NCBI GenBank assembly: GCA_964498785.1
Contig: CAZCJL010000053.1
Coordinates: 1 to 47,308 of the forward strand
Reading direction: 5' to 3'
DNA from: Mariaggregatimicrobium sp964498785
GTDB taxonomy: Bacteria; Zhuqueibacterota; Zhuqueibacteria; Thermofontimicrobiales; Thiofontviventaceae
Length of the DNA: 47,308 nt
Shown piece by piece: positions 41,860-47,308 of the stretch (positions within the stretch are counted from its first letter, which is position 1; each line of letters opens with the position of its first letter). The notes below the pieces were generated by a model, which saw only the letters and a program-made list of their open reading frames with translations, made no database searches and was not told the DNA's origin. The position numbers and the translations under genes were made by a program.

Positions 41860-44800
41860 ATGTCTTTTCGAAGCAGATTAAAACACGGTATTATATTATT
41901 TGACGGCGCCATGGGCACTCAAATACAGGCTCTCAATCCGACGGATGATGAATGGGCCGGCAAGCAGGGATGTAGTGAAGTGCTGAACCTGACAGCACCG
42001 GAAAAAATTCAGCACATTCATGAAGCCTATTTTGAAGCCGGTTCCGATGTTGTCGAAACCAATACGTTCGGAGCGAATGAAATTGTGCTATCGGAATATG
42101 AACTTCAGGATCGAACACAGGAGATTAATCGCATTGCAGCGCAAATCGCACGACGAGCAGCCAACAAACACTTAACCTTGAAGCCACGCTTTGTCGCAGG
42201 TTCCATTGGCCCGGGCACACGATTAATCACCCTGAATCAAACTGATTTTCCAACCATGTATCATTCCTATTTACAACAGGCAAAAGGATTGGTGGAAGGT
42301 GGTGTCGATCTTTTCATTATCGAAACGTGCCAGGATTTGCTGCAAATAAAAATTGCTCTGCTCGCGGTTCAGGACGCAATGGCCGAAATGAATTATGACG
42401 CTCCGATTATCGTTTCTGTAACTGTAGAAACCACCGGTACACTGCTGGTCGGCAGTGAAATGAACGCAGTTCTCACTGCTCTTGCACCGTTCAAAATCGA
42501 TGCTCTCGGAATGAATTGCGCCACAGGTCCTAAACACATGAGCCCCTATATCAGACAAATTTGCCAGACTTTTGATGGTCCGGTGTTATGCCAACCCAAT
42601 GCCGGTCTCCCTGAAAATATTGGCGGCGAAATGGTGTACGCTTTGCCAATCTCCGAATTTGTGGATGAACTGACACGTTTTGTTTCCGAAGAGGGCGTGC
42701 AAATTATTGGCGGATGTTGCGGCACAAATCCGGATTTTATTCGTTCGCTGGCTGATCGTATTCAAACACTTGAAATTGCCTCCGGAACAGAGGAATCCGA
42801 ACCAGCAGTTGCTTCATTATTCAGTTCGTTTGAATTGCATCAGGATCCGGCCCCGTTTTTTATCGGCGAACGAGCGAACACAAGCGGCAGTAAAAAGTTT
42901 CGTAAATATTTATTAGATAATGACTGGGACGGAGTTGTCGCGATTGCCCGGCAACAGCAGCGCACCGGTGCGCACGGTCTCGATTTGTGCGTTGCTTATA
43001 CCGGACGTGACGAAGCTGCGGATATGATTGAAGCGGTGAAACGTATCGTGCGCCAGGTAAATTTACCATTATTTATCGACTCGACCACAATCGATGTGAT
43101 TGAAAAGGCGCTGCAACTCTACGGCGGACGGGCAGTGATCAATTCAATCAACCTGGAGGATGGCGAACCACGGGCTGATAAAATATGCAAACTTGCCAAA
43201 CGTTATGGCGCCGCGCTAATTGCATTAACAATAGATGAAGACGGCATGGCCATGACGGTTGAGAAAAAGCTATCTGTTGCCAGACGTCTCTATGATATTG
43301 CCGTTAATCGCCACGGGCTTCGACCGCAGGATTTGATTTTTGACGCCCTAACTTTTACTCTCGGCAGCGGGGATGAAACATTGGAGAAGTCCGCCATTCA
43401 CACCATTGAGGCGATTCGCTCCATCAAAAAAGCGATGCCAGGTGTATTTACAAGTTTGGGCGTGAGTAATGTTTCTTTTGGATTGAATCCATACTCACGG
43501 GAAATTCTTAATTCTGTATTTCTGGCAGAGGCTGTCAACGCGGGATTGGATATGGCAATTGTCAATGTCAAAAAAATCTTACCGCTTTACAAAATTGATA
43601 AAGACGACCGTGAGCATTGTTTGAATTTGATCTACAATCGCGGCAGTATACAACCGCTGCTCGATTTTATCAAACATTTTGATAAAAAAGCAGGAGTGAA
43701 TAAAAAAGAAGAATTAGCAGAAGAAAAGTTATCTCTGGATGACAAAATTAAGCAGCGTGTTCTTCAGGGCAATTCGTCGGGGCTCGAAAAAATGCTCCTG
43801 GATGCTCTGAAAACAAAACAACCGTTTGAAATCATTAATCAATTGCTGATTCCTGCGATGAAACAGGTCGGCGATTTATTTGGCGCCGGAGAAATGCAAC
43901 TGCCGTTTGTGTTACAATCTGCAGAAGTCATGAAATTTTCTGTGGATAAATTAGAGCCATTCATGGAAAAAAGTGAAGATGAGGTGCAAAAAAGCATCGT
44001 ATTGGCTACGGTTCGCGGGGATGTCCATGATATTGGCAAAAATCTGGTGGATATTATTTTGAGCAACAATGGCTATAAAGTGTATAATTTGGGCATTAAA
44101 TGCGAAATCGATACGATGATTGAAAAAGCGCTCCGGGTGAATGCCGACGCCGTTGGTATGAGCGGCTTATTAGTTAAATCCACAGTTGTGATGAAAGAAA
44201 ATCTGGAAGAGATGCAACATCGTGGATTGCGTATTCCTGTTTTACTTGGCGGAGCAGCGCTCACCGAGAGTTATGTCAAGGAAGTCTGCGCTCCCGTGTT
44301 GGATGCTCCCGTTGTCTATTGTACAGACGCGTTTGAAGGTCTGAATGTAATGGATATCATCAAGAGCGGAGATGTCGATCAATTAAACACCCTCAGTGCG
44401 CCTGCCAGTCAGGGTAAAAAAGCTCGGCGTCAAACGTTTGGTGCAGCGGATGAAAAACCGAAAATTTCCCGTAAAATCAATATTCCGCAACCACCGTTTT
44501 GGGGTGATAAAATCATCGACCACGTCGATCTTGATATTGTATTTTCGTATCTTACGGAAGTGGTTTTGTTCAGAGGTCGATGGGGTTTTCGCCGCGGGAA
44601 ATTATCCCGGGAAGAGTATAATTCACTTATTGAAAATGAAGTTCGGCCGGCTTATGAAGAGTTAAAGCAACGCTGTAAAACCGAAGAGCTATTGCAGCCG
44701 AAAGTGGTTTACGGATATTATCCGTGCAATAGTGAAGGTGATCAGGTCATTTTATATAAACAAGATGGAAGCGAGCGGCTCCGTTTCAATTTTCCGCGGC

Positions 44801-45273
44801 AGATAAAACCGCCACATCAGTGTATCGCGGATTTCTTTTTACCGGTAAATACCGGACAGAAAGACCTGATCGCGCTGCAGGTCGCTACTGTGGGAAAGCG
44901 TGCTTCTGTGGAATCGCAGCGATTGTTTAAAACCGATCAATATAAAAATTATCTGATGTTCCACGGATTAAGTGTGGAGGCAGCCGAGTCGCTGGCTGAA
45001 TACTGGCACCGGATTATTCGCGAAGAATTGAACATAACGGAAGAGGATGAAGCCGGCATGGAAAGCATGGTTGTTCAAAAATACCGGGGATCACGCTATT
45101 CCTTTGGTTATCCTGCCTGTCCTGATTTGGCGGAAAACCGCAAAATATTCGACATTTTAAAGCCGCAACGAATCGGCGTCACATTGACGGATGAAGACCA
45201 GATGACGCCGGAACAAACCACATCTGCGTTTGTTGTACACCATCCTCAGGCAAAATATTTTACAATTGAATAA
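41860..45273 (+). CDS. metH: Cobalamin-dependent methionine synthase
   Basis: Transfers a methyl group from 5-methyltetrahydrofolate to homocysteine by way of cobalamin. All modules are present: homocysteine-binding domain (1-300; DGAMGTQ, zinc cysteines in GMNCATG near 219 and GGCCGTNP near 284), pterin-binding domain (about 320-590; GERANTSGSKKFR), cobalamin cap (about 630-715), cobalamin-binding domain with DVHDIGKN (His723 as lower ligand, counting from the ATG at 41860), GMSGLLVKS and LLGGAALT, and a reactivation domain (about 870-1137; RGRWGFRRG, VYGYYPC). A GTG at 41857 is an alternative start; the ATG is preferred and the ribosome binding site is weak. The length is within the family range at the short end. 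It is followed closely by a rubredoxin gene. Confidence 0.96.
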   Translation: MSFRSRLKHGIILFDGAMGTQIQALNPTDDEWAGKQGCSEVLNLTAPEKIQHIHEAYFEAGSDVVETNTFGANEIVLSEYELQDRTQEINRIAAQIARRAANKHLTLKPRFVAGSIGPGTRLITLNQTDFPTMYHSYLQQAKGLVEGGVDLFIIETCQDLLQIKIALLAVQDAMAEMNYDAPIIVSVTVETTGTLLVGSEMNAVLTALAPFKIDALGMNCATGPKHMSPYIRQICQTFDGPVLCQPNAGLPENIGGEMVYALPISEFVDELTRFVSEEGVQIIGGCCGTNPDFIRSLADRIQTLEIASGTEESEPAVASLFSSFELHQDPAPFFIGERANTSGSKKFRKYLLDNDWDGVVAIARQQQRTGAHGLDLCVAYTGRDEAADMIEAVKRIVRQVNLPLFIDSTTIDVIEKALQLYGGRAVINSINLEDGEPRADKICKLAKRYGAALIALTIDEDGMAMTVEKKLSVARRLYDIAVNRHGLRPQDLIFDALTFTLGSGDETLEKSAIHTIEAIRSIKKAMPGVFTSLGVSNVSFGLNPYSREILNSVFLAEAVNAGLDMAIVNVKKILPLYKIDKDDREHCLNLIYNRGSIQPLLDFIKHFDKKAGVNKKEELAEEKLSLDDKIKQRVLQGNSSGLEKMLLDALKTKQPFEIINQLLIPAMKQVGDLFGAGEMQLPFVLQSAEVMKFSVDKLEPFMEKSEDEVQKSIVLATVRGDVHDIGKNLVDIILSNNGYKVYNLGIKCEIDTMIEKALRVNADAVGMSGLLVKSTVVMKENLEEMQHRGLRIPVLLGGAALTESYVKEVCAPVLDAPVVYCTDAFEGLNVMDIIKSGDVDQLNTLSAPASQGKKARRQTFGAADEKPKISRKINIPQPPFWGDKIIDHVDLDIVFSYLTEVVLFRGRWGFRRGKLSREEYNSLIENEVRPAYEELKQRCKTEELLQPKVVYGYYPCNSEGDQVILYKQDGSERLRFNFPRQIKPPHQCIADFFLPVNTGQKDLIALQVATVGKRASVESQRLFKTDQYKNYLMFHGLSVEAAESLAEYWHRIIREELNITEEDEAGMESMVVQKYRGSRYSFGYPACPDLAENRKIFDILKPQRIGVTLTDEDQMTPEQTTSAFVVHHPQAKYFTIE

Positions 45274-45305
45274 AAAAGTAACGTTTAATAAACAAGAAAC
45301 TAAAA

Positions 45306-45473
45306 ATGAGTGATATGGAAAAATATATTTGTACAAATTGCGGCTACATTTACGATCCCGTTAACGGCGATCCGAAGAATGGAATCGAGCCAGGCATTGC
45401 GTTTGAAAAATTGCATGAGGATTGGGTCTGCCCGATCTGTTATGTTAATAAAAATCTGTTTGATCCGCTGTAA
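45306..45473 (+). CDS. Rubredoxin
   Basis: A 55-residue protein. CTNCGYIYDP (Cys9, Cys12) and VCPICYVNK (Cys42, Cys45) form the FeS4 site, with the conserved GYIYDP and GI.PG.AFE.L...WVCP framework. Rubredoxins pass single electrons, often to oxygen- or superoxide-detoxifying enzymes. It begins 32 bases after metH on the same strand, so it is probably co-transcribed. Cob(II)alamin in MetH needs reductive reactivation, and this rubredoxin could be the donor; that link is inference from position. There is no strong Shine-Dalgarno. Confidence 0.92.
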   Translation: MSDMEKYICTNCGYIYDPVNGDPKNGIEPGIAFEKLHEDWVCPICYVNKNLFDPL

Positions 45474-45727
45474 AGAATGATTGTGTAGAAATTATATTTG
45501 CAACATGGTGAATCAATAAGTGTTTTTGTTCAATCGCTATTTAGAATAATGCGTTGCGCGATGGCGTCTTTGCGGTGTATGAATGATTGCGGATAGGTAA
45601 TTAATATTACTCATCAATTTCCTTCAGATCGTTTACAAACTATTTTAACTCCGATATCGGATTACTGTTAATTTTACCTGACGTCCGATTTGTCCTTTAT
45701 TAAAATTTACAGAAAAATATTCAACCT
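45474..45727. other. Intergenic gap, nothing clear
   Basis: 254 bases between the rubredoxin and ThiI genes without an ORF, strong hairpin or recognisable riboswitch. It probably contains the thiI promoter. Confidence 0.4.
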
Positions 45728-46927
45728 ATGGAAAATCTAAAATACATATTGATTCACTACGGAGAAATTGCACTTAAAAAAGGAAACCGTCGTTTTTTTG
45801 AAGACCGACTGAAGCGCAATATCCATAAAGCTCTTAAAGGGGTCACCATCCAAAACCTGCGTCACAATTACGACAGATTTGTGCTGACCGTTGACGGAAA
45901 AATAAGTGATGCGATAATCATCGACCGGCTGAAGCATGTGATGGGAATAGTTCATTTTAGCATCGCCGAACCGGGTGATTTGAATATCGACATTTTAAAG
46001 GAACAGGTATATGAGAGATTACAGACGATGGAATTTAATTCCTTTAAAATCGACACTAAACGTGCGGACAAGAAATATCCGATGACATCGGTGGAAGTGA
46101 ACCGGGAAGTGGGCGCCAAGATTTATCATGATTTAAACAAACCCGTCGATCTTACCAATCCCGATTTAACCTGTCGCATTGAAATATTTAATAATAAGAT
46201 ATTTTTCTTTTGTGAACGCATTGAAGGACAGAGCGGGTTGCCCGTGGGAAGCAGTGGTAAGGTGGTCGCCTTGCTGTCTTCCGGAATCGATTCTCCTGTT
46301 GCTGCATACCGCATGATGACCCGCGGATGTCGTGTTATTTTCGTCCATTTTCATAGTTTTCCATTCACCGATAAAAATTCGTATTTTAACGCGATGAATC
46401 TGGCAAAAATACTCACCAAATATCAATATCGAACCAAAATATATTTTGTGCCCCTGGCAGAAATTCAACAGGCAATTATCGAATCGGCCCCGGCTAAATT
46501 TCGACTGTTGCTATATCGTCGAATGATGTATCGTCTCGCTGAAATGATTGCGAGACGGGAAAAGGCGAAAGCATTAGTCACCGGCGAAAGTCTGGGACAG
46601 GTTGCCTCGCAAACGCTGGAAAACATGGCTGTAACTTCAGAGGTTGTGAACATGCCCATTTTCCGTCCGCTGGTAGGGATGGACAAAGACATGATCGTGC
46701 AGCAGGCGCAGGAGTTGGGAACATTTGCAACCTCTATTGAACCGTATGATGATTGCTGTAGTTTTTTGGTCCCTAAAAATCCGGAGACACGCGCAAAACT
46801 TCCGGAAATTCATAATGTCGAAGAAAGGTTAGGCGATATTCGGGAATTACTAAAAAAGGCAATTCAGGCCAGGGAATTGGAAACGATCTCCTGTCCTGAA
46901 GATGATTTTTCCGACGCCGGAATATAA
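45728..46927 (+). CDS. thiI: tRNA 4-thiouridine synthase
   Basis: Adenylates U8 of tRNA and inserts sulfur; it can also feed sulfur to thiamine synthesis. An N-terminal ferredoxin-like region (ILIHYGEIALKKGNRRFFE) and THUMP domain (about 60-165) precede the PP-loop ATPase domain with LLSSGIDSPVAAYRMM near residue 180, then GESLGQVASQTLENM and DDCCSFLVPKNPETRA, which holds the conserved cysteine. At 399 residues it lacks the C-terminal rhodanese domain of E. coli ThiI and matches the short form of many bacteria, which take sulfur from a separate partner. There is no clear ribosome binding site before the ATG at 45728. Confidence 0.94.
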   Translation: MENLKYILIHYGEIALKKGNRRFFEDRLKRNIHKALKGVTIQNLRHNYDRFVLTVDGKISDAIIIDRLKHVMGIVHFSIAEPGDLNIDILKEQVYERLQTMEFNSFKIDTKRADKKYPMTSVEVNREVGAKIYHDLNKPVDLTNPDLTCRIEIFNNKIFFFCERIEGQSGLPVGSSGKVVALLSSGIDSPVAAYRMMTRGCRVIFVHFHSFPFTDKNSYFNAMNLAKILTKYQYRTKIYFVPLAEIQQAIIESAPAKFRLLLYRRMMYRLAEMIARREKAKALVTGESLGQVASQTLENMAVTSEVVNMPIFRPLVGMDKDMIVQQAQELGTFATSIEPYDDCCSFLVPKNPETRAKLPEIHNVEERLGDIRELLKKAIQARELETISCPEDDFSDAGI

Positions 46928-46970
46928 ATTCATTCTGGCTGATAAAACCCGTATCTGTACCCGAAACAAA

Positions 46971-47308
46971 CTATCTTCGATTATCATTTTTTGCAAGACA
47001 GGTCTTCATTCCAGAAAAATTAAAAACATAAATTAGCCCCACCAGAGCTGAACGCATCATTTTTTGCGTACCGATATTCTCTCTGATATCTTTCGAACGA
47101 ATTTGAATCAACTGGTGATTCTTTTTATCGTACAGGTAAAGATCTTTTTTATAGCGACATAGATTTTTATTGCTTGTGAATTTGACACATACAAATGCTA
47201 AACCGAATTTTTTGTATTCTTTAATTTCTTTATCTTTTGAAATTAGTATAATATTTTTGTATCTTCTCAATATTTTATGGTAGATATGGGCGATTGCCGC
47301 TATGTCGT
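46971..47308 (-). CDS. Hypothetical protein, 5' end outside the window
   Basis: The frame is open from the stop at 46971 to the window edge; the TTG at 47268-47270 has no ribosome binding site, so the true start lies beyond. The visible 112 residues include a hydrophobic strand and basic stretch (YKNIILISKDKEIKEYKKFG, LAFVCVKF), a lysine/tyrosine-rich part (CRYKKDLYLYDKKNHQL) and a possible membrane-like segment (SALVGLIYVFNFSG). The family is not recognised. It is convergent with thiI, 43 bases apart, and AT-rich. Confidence 0.5.
   Translation of the reverse strand, partial: DIAAIAHIYHKILRRYKNIILISKDKEIKEYKKFGLAFVCVKFTSNKNLCRYKKDLYLYDKKNHQLIQIRSKDIRENIGTQKMMRSALVGLIYVFNFSGMKTCLAKNDNRR

Noticed and set aside
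1..47308. tRNA or rRNA genes
   Set aside because: No cloverleaf with a TTCGANTC-like arm or rRNA-conserved string was recognised on either strand by eye.

Overview
The window reads like a chromosome segment from a Gram-negative bacterium of the Fibrobacterota-Chlorobiota-Bacteroidota (FCB) side of the tree, most likely a Calditrichota/KSB1- or Ignavibacteria-like lineage. The reasons are: several secreted proteins and one pseudogene end in the NFPNPFN-type C-terminal sorting/FlgD-like domain used by type IX-like secretion; a TonB-dependent receptor and a partner exoprotein; SPII lipoproteins; BNR, SPD-2/HYDIN and ASPIC/UnbV surface proteins; and abundant SpoIIE-type phosphatases. The phylum assignment is inference from gene style only.

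Layout. 1-1,113: decayed fragments (a barrel-like C-terminus, then an ASPIC/UnbV secreted-protein pseudogene). 1,425-4,642: remnant of a diversity-generating retroelement (DGR). It has an effector-NACHT protein, apparently split by a frameshift from its FGE-sulfatase/C-type-lectin domain with a textbook variable region, followed by a truncated avd. No reverse transcriptase or template repeat is present. A pair of inverted REP-like elements and a gutted sulfatase follow. 5,522-8,519: GH37 trehalase lipoprotein and galactokinase. 8,611-18,033: an AT-rich four-gene minus-strand cluster (giant BNR/SPD-2 secreted protein, BNR plus CsgG/FlgO-like protein, TPR membrane protein, small CsgG/FlgO-like protein). 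18,430-20,533: an AGCS amino-acid symporter whose 3' part is duplicated (148 bp, identical) around an AT-rich insert with a small ORF. 20,580-21,270: repeats and hairpins. 21,278-29,267: aldo/keto reductase, a T9SS exoprotein coupled to a broken TonB receptor, and a GH10-like lipoprotein.

29,441-38,232 is a compact six-gene minus-strand signalling operon: two tandem paralogous membrane SpoIIE phosphatases with a degenerate CPBP-like membrane domain, a STAS antagonist, an RsbW-like kinase, a double-GAF SpoIIE phosphatase and a receiver-SpoIIE response regulator. Together they look like a partner-switching circuit in which four phosphatases converge on one kinase/antagonist pair, with no sigma factor alongside. 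38,563-41,646 holds two secreted beta-propeller/BNR proteins. 41,860-46,927 is housekeeping: MetH, a small rubredoxin and ThiI. A partial unknown gene runs off the right edge.

The most interesting parts are the DGR remnant fused to a STAND-type immune-like NTPase, the symporter duplication/insert, the AT-rich cluster with repeated CsgG/FlgO-like domains, and the many-phosphatase partner-switching operon. The left third shows heavy gene decay.
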